Assembly: GCA_900323505.1 (NCBI GenBank)
Contig: OOIN01000048.1
Coordinates: 124,001 to 188,000 of the forward strand
Reading direction: 5' to 3'
Source of the DNA: Ustilago trichophora
Lineage: Eukaryota > Basidiomycota > Ustilaginomycetes > Ustilaginales > Ustilaginaceae
Length of the DNA: 64,000 nt
Positions 1 through 11,090 of this stretch are shown piece by piece. The notes under the pieces are model-generated. The model was given only the letters and a program-made list of their open reading frames with translations, did no database searches and was not told the DNA's origin. Both the position numbers and the translations under genes were made by a program. How positions within the stretch are numbered: position 1 is the first letter of the stretch; each line of letters begins with the position of its first letter.

Positions 1-1790
1 ATTCACTGAGCAATCATACGAATCCTCCTTCTCCCTTAGATACCTGATTTTGAGGATCAGGCCTCGAATAAATATCCACCATGTTGATGCTCGTCTATGC
101 AAATGAAAACGATGAGGTCGAATTGTCAGCTCATCATCGTCTGACGACGTCGAATCGCTTCCTTTGTGATACTTACCTGACCAGGCCTAGTGCAAGTTCG
201 TGCCAAGCCAAGAGCATCATAGCTTGCACGCAGGCTTGGACACCAGCTGACTTGAGTCCGCCCAGCTTGGTTTTGTAGAGTGCGTTGGTGGTCCTCCTAA
301 TGAGGCCATCGAGGTCCGGCAGCCCGTAGGGCTTGGTATCTGTGCCATGCGGATGAATCGAGACTCTTTCCTTGAGCGCATGTCCGGCAATAAGGATAGC
401 ATCGTATAGCATTTTGTTGTGCTCTTTGTCGTCAACGCTCGCGAGGAAAAGCTGTACAAAGGGACAAGCAGACAGAGAGAGCAATCGTGGAGTCAGGAAT
501 ACGTTCATCGTCGCCATGAAAGTCTCGATGGCAATCTCTACGTACAGTTCGAGATACGATTGCGGAAAGGAAAGGGTGGCTGGCAAAGGCCAGATTATGC
601 AGCTCTACATGTCGAAGAAGCTCGGCTTCGCTGTATTTACTTTGCGACGCTTGAGCATGGCTGTCATGTAGAAGACGAGCCGCGGTAGGTATCACAAAAA
701 GGCAAGCGATGATTAGTCACCCCTCTGCGCGCCGCTGACGTGGTTGTATACTGCTTACCTGGCGAAGTCGTCAAGGAGATAGCCGTGATAGGGAGACATG
801 GTGGCCCTTGGCACTTGGAGGCGGTTTCCAAAGGGTAGAGATTCGACAGCCTGAAGTGCGCGTGCCATCGAGTGCCGCATGATCAGCCTTTTGTCCTGCA
901 TCTTCGTGTGATAGTTCTGAGTTGCAGCTCTACTTACGAGGGAGTCGACGGTCATCGTCAAGATGTGAGAAAGCCCATGCTGGTACTGCAGATGTCAGGA
1001 GTTCCGCACGTCAAGATTCGTATCATAGTTCCAAGCGCGGTGATTCGGGCGACTGTCCAGAACAGGAGGAGAACTCACATCGATGGTAGCTGCATACTGC
1101 TGGCCTTGGACCGTCGACGCGGCGCTGTCAAACGACCAGCAAGCCTGATTCGCAACCCAGAGGTTCTAAAGTACAGGAAGAAAGGTCGGCAACGCATCAG
1201 AAAAAGATACACCGTCACGCTTGTGTCGTCAAGCAAACTTACACTGTAGCATGATCTGAGCTCGTCAAGCAGAGTGACGTTGCGAGAGGTATCAGGGAGA
1301 TGCATATCCCCAGCTGCAAAGTTGTCTGCAAGGGACGTCACCGCTGGCTCTCCCTTGACAATGATCGATCCACTTTGGTAAATACCTATTGGGGCCGGGG
1401 CGCAGGCAGAGTTGTAAGCCGTTTAGTTAAGCGAGGTCTGCAGGCCGAAGATGGCGAAGGCATTTATGACTTACAAGGCTTATTCTTCTCCTTGCAATTG
1501 TTGCACCAGGGCTTGTGCCCCGAACATCTGCACACCATCCAGCAATCAAACGATGCGGTCCATCAGTCAGCTGAATGGCTCGACAAGAAAGGCTCATAAT
1601 GGCACCTCAGCCATTGATTGCTCTGGTGGACTTACTTCATCTTTCTTCCGCGGCTGGAGGGAATCGAGACAAGACACAGGACGGTCAGCACGCGTCGTCG
1701 AGATCTTTGCAGATTGTAAAGGGTCCGAGGTACACACCAGAAGTTGCATGAGCGTCTTCCATCTGCTCCGTTGTTTCTCGGGCTTGACAT
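1..1790 (-). CDS. Zn2Cys6 fungal transcription factor, multi-exon, 3' end beyond window
   Basis: Predicted nuclear DNA-binding regulator. I joined nine exons by GT-AG introns with consistent reading frame: 1790-1738, 1653-1636, 1527-1475, 1385-1243, 1165-1079, 985-759, 660-546, 451-177 and 94-44; a further exon may begin near base 5 and leave the window. The joined N-terminus has cysteines at residues 15, 18, 25, 32, 35 and 42, exactly the C-x2-C-x6-C-x6-C-x2-C-x6-C spacing of the Zn2Cys6 family, with the basic stretch RGRKMK between the second and third. The exon at 451-177 ends in AWHELALGLVR and the next reads RRASTWWIFIRGLILKI, which resembles the WHE...RGWMYIGMAIRM block of the fungal_trans (PF04082) domain. 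About 340 residues are visible. The target genes are unknown. It lies downstream of, and on the same strand as, an acyl-CoA synthetase. The family call is strong; individual splice sites in the middle are less sure. Confidence 0.8.
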
Positions 1791-2627
1791 GTCGAAGGAA
1801 ACAGTAAAAGCGGCGGCGGTAAAGTCGTGTCTTTGCCTGTGGCAAGGTTGGTGCTCTGGAGCTGGAGTCAGCAGAGGTGCTGTGTTGTGTCGAAGGTGAT
1901 GCTGAGTGCTATTCCAGGAAGGCGTGATGGAGAAGATGACGACGGGGAAAGATCAGAACAAGTTGGTGGACCTAAATATGGCATATTTGATACCAAGTAG
2001 AGGGGTGAGGGATCTGGGGCAGGAGGAACGTAGATAATGCAGCAAGTGCCGGCCGTGGGGCGAGGAAATCTAGGCACATTGAAGGTATCTTGCAAGGATC
2101 TGCCAAGGTCAAGGGAAAGAAAGCGGATTCATCGAGGCATTCGTGCCGATGCATGATTGCTCCAAGACAGCACGGAGGGTTAGTACCACTGCTTTGACGC
2201 CCGCATGATTGCATGATGGAGAAGGACAAAAGGCAAGCGACTTCGCTGAGCAACGTAGGACATGATTGGTGCGTCGAGATGAAAGGCGCCGGAAGGGCAG
2301 CTCGACGATGGTCCAGCTGCATGCATAGGCACCTGGAACCCGTTGCTCAAAGGAGGCAGATAGATCAGGGCTGGGAAGAAACGGTCAGCTGGGACTCATG
2401 GACCGAAATTGCCTCGCTCATGGTGATGATCGTCGCCGAATTGTAAACACGGCACTCAATGCAGAGAGTACGTCTGACTACCGGCCTTGGGAAGTGAGGA
2501 GCGGGATTCGGTGTCAAGCCTCCACGAAGCTTTCGGATTCAGCTCAGACATGTAGGAGAACAACTCTGTCTTCCTGACTTTTCGGGAGATGGTACATGTG
2601 GTTGTGATGGAAAGAAGGCTGAAAGGT
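1791..2627. other. Intergenic: TF promoter and ACS 3' region
   Basis: This stretch lies between the start of the Zn2Cys6 gene and the stop codon of the acyl-CoA synthetase gene. Short open frames on both strands show no recognisable domain and no sensible splice chain. It should hold the regulator's promoter and the upstream gene's 3' UTR. Confidence 0.5.
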
Positions 2628-5600
2628 CTAAACTTTGTCTACTTTGCCCTGATTCTTGGCCGCCAGGCCCTTGGCCCAGTCGCGAAGGATGACCTGAGAA
2701 CGGAAGGGGGAAAGACAACAAGCGGTGAAGCAAAAGGGAGTTGCAGACAAAGTCAAAGTTAGCGATAAAGTTTCAAGTCCAGCCACACCGAGGTTAGAGG
2801 CAAGCGTAGACCGAGAGGAACGCGAGGGAAGGCAATCGTGTCAGCGTGAATGGCACTTCCTCTGCTAAAGTCACAGAGAGTGACACCGTCACATATTGAG
2901 AACGCACCTTTTGAATCTTACCAGATGCAGTCTTTGGGAATTCGGCAGGAACACCATCTTCGTCAAGGAACCAGACCCAAGCTGGGGCGCTCTGTCCACC
3001 GACATGCTTCTTAACATAAGCGCGGATGTCTGCTGGTGTAACGTGTGCCTCTGCGTGCGATCTGGCGACGAACACACCCACAGCCTGTGCGAGTGAAAGA
3101 AAGAAAGCATAAACACCCCGAATCGATCGTTGTGTCAATAGGCCATTCACGAGGAGCCACTCGCACATCTGCAAGATTCGGCAGCGCGACTCGAATGCTT
3201 TTTGACATTGCTGTTGCCGCGCCTGCCCGGCGCCAAGACCGACAGCCGCCGAATCTGATACTGACTCACCTCTCCATACTTGTCATCGGGCACTGCGATA
3301 ACGGCGTTGGTGCCAACACCCTCCATGCGGTCGATACAGCTGATGGTCAAGACAATCGCCCAAAGAGATTCGGCAGATGTCAGTGATTGGTCGCAAAAAG
3401 GTTGACGCTTCATGAAGCGGTCGCAGTGCAACCGAGTGAGCATGCAAACTTACTTTTCGATGTTGGGCGGGAAGAGATTTTCGCCTTGAACACGCAAGCC
3501 AAGGTGGACGGCCAAGACAAGCCAAATGAAACGGAGATGGTGGCGTCAATCTTTGGCTCAGTAACTTTGTTGCTCTATCGTCGCCTGTCGACACTCACCT
3601 CCGCGAATGATGACATCCTTGGATCGACCGACGATGCGAACGTAGCCCTCTTCATCCATGATACCAATATCACCTGTTCGCATCCAGACAATGTCGGGCT
3701 CATCTGGGTGCCGCTCCATGGCTTCATCTGTTCGCTGCGGGTCCTTCCAGTAGCCCTCCATGACGACGTATCCGGCGGTCTAATTTCGGACATGGTCGGC
3801 GCGCAATGGTGAATCGCATTTTAGAAAGATAACCATTTTGTCAGCCTGAAAAGGTCCCTTTGTTGTCTTCGAAAGCACCAAGACACTTACACAAAGCTCT
3901 CCCGGTTGTCCGACGGGAAGAGGTTGCCCGGTTGGATCGTCTGGAGATACAATTTTTGCGTGGACATGAGGGTAGACTCGACCCACCGTTTCGCATCTTC
4001 TCACGATAGGAGCATCGACATCTGTTTCAAGAAGCGTAAGATTGGCGACAAGGCTTGCATGAGTTCCTTGTCCATTACGAAGCAGACCGGCTCTGGCAAC
4101 TTACCACAACCAAAAGTGACCGGAGAAGTTTCCGTCATGCCGTAGACGACTGTCTGCTCTCGGAGACCCAGCTTACCTGGGCTCACCAGCGCTTCCATCA
4201 ATGCGATGGGAACCGTAGATCCGCTTCAGGATTGACCAAACACAAAGAAACGGTGAGCGCAAAGTCGAACGAATGCGGGGAGAACCAGCACACGCAAAGT
4301 GGAAGAAGGCATTTGACTTACCTCGTAAGACCGGTACGCAAGGAGGAAAAATCAAACGTCTCTCCTTCGAGCATGCCTTTGGGTAGAGGATAACGATTTG
4401 GATCTTCGGCATGTTCTCGCGCCGAATCGAGCAGCTCAAGCTCAGCAATAAAGTGAGTCGGAACACCATGCATAGCCGTGCAGCGCTCTTCGGAAACCGC
4501 TCGAAGAGACCTCAGCGGGTCAAAACCTTCGGCGGCGTACACGACTGATGCACCATGAGTCCAGGCGGCGAGATTGCCAAGTACGAGACCGAAGCAGTGA
4601 AAGAGTGGAGGAATGTTGCACAGTCGATCAGCTTGCGTGAATCTGAGATTGTCACCAATAGCGATACCGTTGTTGAGCAGATTCCTCGAGGTAAGGGCTA
4701 CAGCCTTGGGCTTTCCTGTGGTTCCCGAGGTGAGTTGCAAATTGATGACGTCTGTGTTGAGCACCTCAGGCTTGGATACAGCAGACTTTGATGAAATCAA
4801 GAGGTCGCGGTAGTCGATGGCGCGGCTGTTGAGGACCGACATTGCATCGGCGAAGCTCTTGCCCTGTTGTGCCAGAACGCTGTTGCTCTCCCAGTGCCTG
4901 GGTCGGTTGTCGAGATTGTCGACCATCACGATGCGCTTTAAGCAGGGCAAAGTTTCATCTTGTAGCACGGTGGGGTCTCCCGAGGTTGAAGTGGAGCTGG
5001 AGAGAGATGGAAGCAGTTCGAGGATCGAATCGAGGTAGTTGGTGCCGCGCAGAGAAGGAACGATGAAAAGGGTGGTTGCTTCGACAAGGTTGATAGCACG
5101 ACGAAGCTCAGATGTGCTGTAGGCGGGGTTGAGGGTGACCAACACAGCGCCGACCTCGGCACATGCCCACTGTAAGGCTCCGTAGGCAGAGCAGTTCATC
5201 ATGAGAACGGCCACTCGGTCACCCTTGCGTACACCGAGCTGGTGCAGACCAGCCACTAGACTCTTGATGTGCTCGTTCATGGCTCCATACGACCAGCGAA
5301 TGCAATCGTCCGAGTCGGATGCGGCTCTCCCGTGCTGTGATGCCGGTTCGTGCTTCGAGACGAGTGCCGGACGATCCGCATGCTTTGCGACGGCTTCTTG
5401 CCAAAATTGACTCAATGAGAGCTCGCAGAGTGGCTTGTCGGTAGGACCCGAGACTCGTGAGAGCAGTTGACCATCCTTGGAATCCTTCTTGACCGGGTGC
5501 TGCTGATACGCGGTGTGCAAAGATGATGCCAATCGGATCTGCCGACGAGCTGTGATGCGCAAGCTGTCGGAAGCCGCCGGTCTCGGCGCGGCTGACAAGG

Positions 5601-5631
5601 CAGAGACCAACAGTGAGGTGCGAGCTGGCAT
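2628..5631 (-). CDS. Acyl-CoA synthetase, ACSF2-like, mitochondrial (AMP-binding family)
   Basis: Activates a carboxylic acid, probably a medium-chain fatty acid, to its CoA thioester through an acyl-adenylate. Eight exons join in frame: 5631-4322, 4223-4105, 4021-3891, 3779-3599, a short exon encoding [10 protein letters not shown] near 3460-3490, one encoding [19 protein letters not shown] near 3275-3345, one near 2910-3085, and a last exon ending TAG at 2628. Motifs visible: P-loop [46 protein letters not shown], the hinge IIRGGEN, and the catalytic lysine block [10 protein letters not shown]. The N-terminus is Arg/Ser-rich with almost no acidic residues ([18 protein letters not shown]), which fits a mitochondrial presequence. 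The tail [16 protein letters not shown] is typical of the family. It diverges from COX4 across about 1 kb. Substrate chain length cannot be read from sequence. Confidence 0.9.
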
Positions 5632-6611
5632 TCTAAAAAACTCTTTTTGGTTGCCAGATGTCCTGATGGAGGTGGTAGGAATACGAGAACACGACAGGTC
5701 GCAGGCGAAGGTGGCACAACGAAAGAATGGTGGGACGTAACCCTGTCATTAAATGGAACCGGTAGTCGAAGCAACAGCAAATGACAGCCTCGGTGCTGTC
5801 GGTGTGTTGCGTGCCGACTGGCTCGACATCCCAAGGTCAATTAAGGCTCGACGGTCCAATTCGTGCTCCGGTCGGGCCAACACCTGCTTCTCTACTGCAA
5901 CGCAAATGTCTCCTTCGTCCCACATGACCGGCACGAGCACACGCAGCGACACCAGCAGCGTCAAAGACAGGTCAAGTCAAGTCAAGTCAAGTCAAAGTTA
6001 GCCGACAGGCGTCCTTGAGTGTCAAGTGCACAACAAAAGCCCTGAAGCAACAGATGTGGATTAGCCGACGCCTAGGCCAACCTCAACTGTTCCGGCTACA
6101 CCAGAATTGCGGGGTAAGAGCCTAAAGAGGTGTCCGGGTAAAAAGTGCGTCTCTCGCTGCAAGACATGGTGCGGTCCCGTGACTTCCAGGCGTTTTAAAC
6201 TAAATATGTGTTAGAGCGAAAAGAGAGAGAGGCTCCTGTGTTAGCTCACAGACAGCAACAATGATTCCACAAGACGCACGTGTCGGACCCGAACATAGCT
6301 ACGATTTCGCGCGAAAAGGCGATTTGGAAGGTCGAGAAGACCAAAAATAAGAGAGCAGTTTGAAAAGGATACGCAAATTCGCGCTCTCGTTTTGAGTCGT
6401 CGGAAGATCAAGGAGATTCCGGCCTGACAAGGCAGAGAGAGAAGTGAGAAGCAATCGGGGCCTATCTGTTTGTCAGTGTGACACAGAGAGACTAGTCGAT
6501 TAGTGTGCTTGCTCGCCGTCGCATACGACATTTTTGTCCAAACCGTCTCCAACACCATCATCCACCACCCATCACCTCCATCTTGACATTCACAGCTCGA
6601 CCTTCGCCAAC
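5632..6611. promoter_or_regulatory. Divergent promoter region between acyl-CoA synthetase and COX4
   Basis: Nearly 1 kb separating two head-to-head genes. It contains five tandem GTCAA units at 5971-5995 and no credible coding exon. Both neighbours look mitochondrial, so shared control is possible but not shown. Confidence 0.5.
5971..5995. repeat. (GTCAA)5 pentanucleotide tandem repeat
   Basis: Five perfect head-to-tail copies of GTCAA within the divergent promoter region. Confidence 0.95.
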
Positions 6612-7481
6612 ATGCTTTTCGCCGCCCGCCGTCTCGTTGCCCGCGCACCCGCCGCTCTGCGCGTCGCCCCCACCCCCGTCAACTCGGCTTCGCGTCTCTT
6701 CACCTCGTCTGCTCTCCGATTCGCCGCCGGTCCCCCCGTCATCCAGGGTGAGGGCGCCAAGGAAGGTGAGATGCCCACCGACGAGCAGCAGGCTACCGGT
6801 CTCGAGCGTTTCGAGCTCCTCGGAAAGCTCAAGGGTGTCGACGTCTTCGACATGGAGCCTCTCCAGATGACCCACCTCGGTACCACTGAGAACCCTATCA
6901 AGATCAAGAGCTTCGTAAGTATTCGATCTTGGTATTTATAGAGCCTCGACGCTGGTAGCAGCATCTTCGAGAAGCGCGATCTAGCAGGCAAAATAACTGT
7001 AGGAGATCGAACGGTTGGAAGAGATACATAGGTTCTGCTCTCGACACTTTCGACGCATCCTCTGCTCCTCGACAAGACGGCTTCGATGGACGTCTACGCT
7101 CGCTGCTCGAACCGCCATCTGAGCCAGGAATCATGCACCGCACTCACAGCAGCCGTCACGTTGCATTCTTTACTGACCTTTCCGCCCGTTCTTTCACAAT
7201 GCACGCTCCTCTTCCTGCAACTTACAGTGGCCTTCCCGTATCGTCGGATGCACCGGTTACCCCGCCGACTCCCACGATGTTATCTACCTTCACATGAACA
7301 ACCAGCTCAAGCACCACCGATGCCCCGAGTGCGGCAGTGGTAAGTATTCATCCCGTCTTGCGGCTACGCTGGCCCCGGTGCCTGGAAGGGCGTCTACTGA
7401 CGCCTGTCGGTCCCTTTTGATTCTGCTGAAACAGTTTACGAGATGGAATTCGAGGGTGACGAGCACGCTGGCCACCACTAA
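6612..7481 (+). CDS. COX4: Cytochrome c oxidase subunit 4 (mammalian Vb type), zinc-binding
   Basis: Nuclear-encoded subunit of respiratory complex IV on the matrix side of the inner mitochondrial membrane. Three exons: 6612-6914, 7228-7339 and 7435-7481, joining in frame to 153 residues, close to the family's usual length. The start chosen, MLFAARRLVARAPAALR, is a classic arginine-rich presequence; an in-frame ATG at 6534 would place unrelated residues before it. Mature-domain motifs are GYPADSHDVIYLHM and HHRCPECGSVYEMEF. Cys109, Cys133 and Cys136 are present, and His117 occupies the region of the fourth zinc ligand. The ending EFEGDEHAGHH resembles other fungal Cox4 proteins. The first intron (6915-7227) is long for this window. 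Confidence 0.95.
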
Positions 7482-7883
7482 GCTTTCATTCAACTATCAA
7501 TAACTCTGCCCACCTACACATGTTGCAACGTCGCCAGCAGCTCATAATGCAACTCATTTCTCAGCTTGACTTTTGCACAATCGCGTTCGACATGGAAAGC
7601 AACGGTTTCGATTTATGACTGTATCAATATCCGGCAACCACCAATTTCTTTTGCCGCTCGGATTGCAACACAACTAGCGCTGTACAGCGGCGTGGATTGA
7701 GTTTCGGGAAGAAAGCGGGAGCATCACAAGCATATCGTCCTGTGAACTCAGAAGGAAGCGAAAAACGTCGGAGTGCAGAAAAGCTCATAACACAGACACA
7801 GGCAGAGAGCGATGCAGATCAAGCGCCAGCAGGTATCTAGATTAAGCTCGCGACAAGTAACATTTGAAATTACAGGAACCAGG
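7482..7883. other. Intergenic, convergent 3' ends
   Basis: Lies between the stop codons of COX4 and the CHZ-motif gene. No coding potential or other element was recognised. Confidence 0.5.
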
Positions 7884-8263
7884 TCACTGGGTGGAAGCGT
7901 CAGCCTCCTCAGCAGCGTCTACGGCCTGGTCGATCTCTCGCTCCTGTTGAGCACAAAGCGCAAAGCAACCCGGGTATTAGCATTAGCAGGCTACTCTTTT
8001 CCTTCTGTGAAATTCAACACAACACAATTGGGAAGCCAAGGCGAAAGGTGACTTACCTGCTTGGTGGCGTCGACTTTAGCACCGCGGGTGGTGACACCGG
8101 GCGAGTCATCGATGATGTTGGACTCGTCGAGTTCGGAAGCTTCGGCCTGAAGCTGCTTCTGGTCCGAGCCGCTGGTTGCGACCTCGTCCTCGGCCTGGGC
8201 GTCCACGTTGGTGTCTTCGACCGATTCGTCCTGGATGGGGATCTGCTCTTCCTGGGCCGACAT
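7884..8263 (-). CDS. Small acidic protein with CHZ-type motif (Chz1-like histone chaperone candidate)
   Basis: Two exons, 8263-8057 and 7943-7884, joined across a GTAAGT...AACAG intron, give 88 residues. The protein is acidic and probably disordered. Residues in the second half read ELDESNII, then TTRGAKVDATK, which resembles the CHZ motif (LDxSNII...RTRGxxID) that binds H2A.Z-H2B dimers in Chz1. If that is right it acts in the nucleus, keeping H2A.Z-H2B soluble for SWR1. The motif is degenerate: a Thr replaces the first Arg of RTRG, and a DDSPG insert separates the two halves. An unrelated acidic protein remains possible. Confidence 0.6.
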
Positions 8264-9322
8264 GTTGGGACGTTGTTTGTGACAGTGAGTGGGTTGTTTT
8301 GGATGAATGAGTGTGTGGGCGATGCAGTGAGCGTGATTGAGAGGTGCGGGGTTTGTGGAAGGAGACGGAGATGAAGTTGGACGATGCGAATGAGGGCTAC
8401 TTATAGATGCCAAGAAGTATATGGACAACGTTTTCACGGTCGACGATGCGTACGAGGATCACAGAACCAGAACGCAGATCCATTGGCTTGGCCTAGCTGA
8501 GGCATCGAAGGTCTTCTTCGTCATCGAGGTGGAGAGCCCAAAAGCGAATGTCCCGACAAACAGCGTTCCATGAAAGGCAGATAGTCGACGCCATCACGCA
8601 CAGACGACAATGATGATGATTCATGCTAAGATCCTCCAAATGCAGCAAGTGGCTCAGATCTGATTAGCTTCCAAGACCCAACGCTTGAAGCGACCATGAG
8701 AAGCTGTCAACTCGGGCAACGAGGTCATGCTGTGCGAAATGACAGCACAGGGTCCGCGCGCCCCTCAAAGATTCTTCTCGACTCAGAAACCGGGCGCACT
8801 CCGCCCGCCATCTGGGATAGAGACATTCAGACGTCACACGCAGGCGACGAAGGGCTGCTAATACAAGTCCGACTAAAATCTACGTCGTTGGACCCCGAAG
8901 CAAGACCCTTGAAGCTTAGCAAACCCGATCAGACCTCGGCTACGGTGTTTCTTGGATTACGGAAGCGGACATGAGCATCAACACGCGACTATCGTACATA
9001 GCTTCTTGCCATCAGAGTCTGGAAGCCGGCTGCCAAAAAAAGAGGCGTCACACAAACGCCTCTTTGTGACGCAGCTGACCACATTCATGTCAAGAGAAAG
9101 CCTGCAGTAACCTATCGCATTATCGTCGAAGCTTGGATAAGTTAGAGTCCGGAATGCGTTTATATCGCCGTGTGACTCATGCACGAAAAGTTGTGTGGAG
9201 CTCGCGTAAAGTTGGTAAATGCCGTCGGTGATCAACTCGTGGCAGGCACTCGAACATTTCACCAAACCACACAGAGTATGTCACCGTGAAGATTAGATCT
9301 TCTGCCATTCGTATAAGACGGT
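8264..9322. other. Intergenic, no gene recognised
   Basis: About 1 kb upstream of the CHZ-motif gene. A minus-strand open frame at 8978-9265 lacks an ATG start and any domain signature, and a plus-strand frame at 8696-8974 is equally featureless. It probably contains the CHZ-gene promoter. Confidence 0.45.
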
Positions 9323-9932
9323 TCAGATGATGATCATGATGAGCCGTATTGGTCTAGAGGTTGGCAGGCACGAAGCTGGTCTCACTGTATTGGAGGGAGT
9401 CCTGTTGTGGAATAGGAAAGTCGGACGCGTAGAGGCTCTGTCCGACTCGTCATCACTGACCTCCGCTTCGAGTGCATCCAGTCGAGCAAGGTTATCAGCA
9501 AGTCCGTCTGGGAGGAAACCGTCGGTGACACCTCCCCACCAGAAGACGTTGAAATCTGTGGCACTTTCAGCAACCAAACGGCGGTCCGAGGGGACAAGTT
9601 CCCGCAGCCCATCTGGGGAGAATTTGTTGTCTGGTTGCGCAAAGGCCTTTTGCGGATTAAGACGGATTGCAGCACACATCACTTTGAGCAGCTCCAACTT
9701 GCGAAACTGCAAAGAAACGACCGATCTCCTGTTTGCAAGCTGCGTCGGGAAAGCAGTCAAGCATAGCCTGGTAGAAGTTGGACATGGCAAGGCTTCCCCC
9801 GGCGTTTTGGTTACCGCTTGTCGCTTGAGTGCAAGCGCTCTGTTGCTCTTGTGGAGACTGATTCCCATCCTGCGGATCATGTTGCGCTGGTTCTTCAGTG
9901 AGGCGACCGAGGGCAACTATGAAGGCATCCAT
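9323..9932 (-). CDS. Possible hypothetical protein gene, structure unresolved
   Basis: Two overlapping minus-strand frames both look codon-biased like real coding DNA. Upstream, a frame with an ATG at 9932 contains MSNFYQAMLDCFPDAACKQE and stops near 9657. Downstream, another frame runs to a TGA at 9323 through KLELLKVMCAAIRLNPQK and DFNVFWWGGVTDGFLPDG. A splice of about 40 nt around 9695-9735, or a frameshift, would join them into roughly 190 residues. Further upstream exons are possible, because the upstream frame stays open to 10226 and a TATATCT element lies near 10238. No domain is recognised. The plus-strand frame over the same DNA looks like a shadow. Confidence 0.35.
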
Positions 9933-10517
9933 GGGAACGAGGTCAGTGCTTATCTGCAGGCCTGCACAGGCGGCAACATAATGATACAGTTTATGTGCTA
10001 CCGAAGTCTCCGGCCAGGTTTGGATGGACGCATCATTGCTATTGCTCTTGATGGCCACCGCTGTAGAAGTGGAATGTGGATCAGTGACTGTTAGGATGGA
10101 GGCATATAGTGTGCGGGATACAGCGCGTCGAGACAAACTCTTGCTGCGGCGATAATGTTTGGTACACAGCGGATGGCGTCCTAGGGCGGATGGAGTGTAT
10201 TGGCAATCAGCGAGAGGGTGACACAAAGAGGGGAGAGAGATATAAGGTTTTCGGATGAGCGGCGAGAGCGGATGATGATGGTGGGAAGCAGAGAAAGGGG
10301 AAGGACAGGAGGGTTGGTGATGGCGAATTCAGAAACTCGAATCCTAGTAACAAATACTCTGGGCGCATCTTTTGCGGTCAGTTTGCATGGTCACACGGCA
10401 ACGTTGTTTCACACACTTGGGTTTGTTCAACTTGACGTTTTTGCACGTCTTAGATTGTTCATTGGAAAGTCAAGATGTGTGAGGTTAAGAAAAGGTCTTT
10501 GTGGGGAGACAGGCCGT
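9933..10517. other. Intergenic or 5' part of unresolved locus
   Basis: Contains an open minus-strand frame without ATG that may be a leader exon of the unresolved gene at 9323-9932, followed by the 3' flank of the MAPEG gene. Nothing else was recognised. Confidence 0.4.
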
Positions 10518-11090
10518 TCAGAGGGCGGTAGTGCCAGAAGCAACGCCGTGGTTGAGCTTCTTGGCGGCCTCGACGAGACCGTAGATGCAGGTGATGTTTC
10601 CGGTCCACCAAGCGATGGTACGCAACCAGGCGAGCGAAGGGTTCTCGACGGTAATGTAAAGCGCGGCAAAGGCAGCACGAGCCGTGAGGTAGACACCAGC
10701 AACGCGGTTGATCAGGCGGTTGGGAGCACCGGCAAACTGAAGCGAGAGAATGGTACCGACAAAGATGGGGAGATTCTCGACGGCGTTGTAGTGAGCGGCC
10801 TCCCATCGCTTGAGTCGGCGGAGCTGAGCAGGAGTGATCTTGCCTGAAGCGACGGCCTTGTCGCCGTGAACGCGAAGGTCATCACGCGGGTAGACCATGT
10901 TGTCGAGGCCGTAGAAGACCATAGGCAGACGGTGCTGGAGCAAGAGGTGCGAACCGGCAAAGGCAGCAAGGATCGAGATGGGACCATAGTTGTAGTGGAG
11001 CGCTCGAGAGGCATCCTGAGCAAAGCCGGGGTCCTTGAGGGGGTTGACGCGCGAGATGAAGCCAGCTGCTCGGTCGGTGATGGAGCTCAT
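10518..11090 (-). CDS. MAPEG-family membrane protein (microsomal GST-like)
   Basis: Intron-free frame of 190 residues starting at the ATG at 11090 (MSSITDRAAGFISRVNPLKD). Several hydrophobic segments suggest four transmembrane helices: around PISILAAFAGSHLLL, NLPIFVGTILSLQFAG, RVAGVYLTARAAFAALYI and IAWWTGNITCIYGLVEAA. The block RWEAAHYNAVENLPIFVG matches the MAPEG signature, in which an R/K-x-x-x-A-H-x-N-x-x-E motif binds glutathione. Likely role: glutathione-dependent detoxification or lipid-peroxide metabolism in the ER or outer mitochondrial membrane. It diverges from the PYM gene over 537 bp. The family call is good; activity is inferred. Confidence 0.85.
   Translation of the reverse strand: MSSITDRAAGFISRVNPLKDPGFAQDASRALHYNYGPISILAAFAGSHLLLQHRLPMVFYGLDNMVYPRDDLRVHGDKAVASGKITPAQLRRLKRWEAAHYNAVENLPIFVGTILSLQFAGAPNRLINRVAGVYLTARAAFAALYITVENPSLAWLRTIAWWTGNITCIYGLVEAAKKLNHGVASGTTAL

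Noticed and set aside
905..940. Possible 36-nt intron in the Zn2Cys6 gene
   Set aside because: It has GT and AG ends but is in frame, stop-free and shorter than the other introns, so it was kept as coding.
9340..9400. tRNA-like D-arm string GGTCTAGAGG
   Set aside because: No matching acceptor stem, anticodon loop or T-arm consensus could be placed around it.
9327..10094. 255-codon plus-strand open frame
   Set aside because: It is Ser/Leu/Arg-rich, has no domain and lies antisense to the coding-like minus-strand frame; typical shadow frame.
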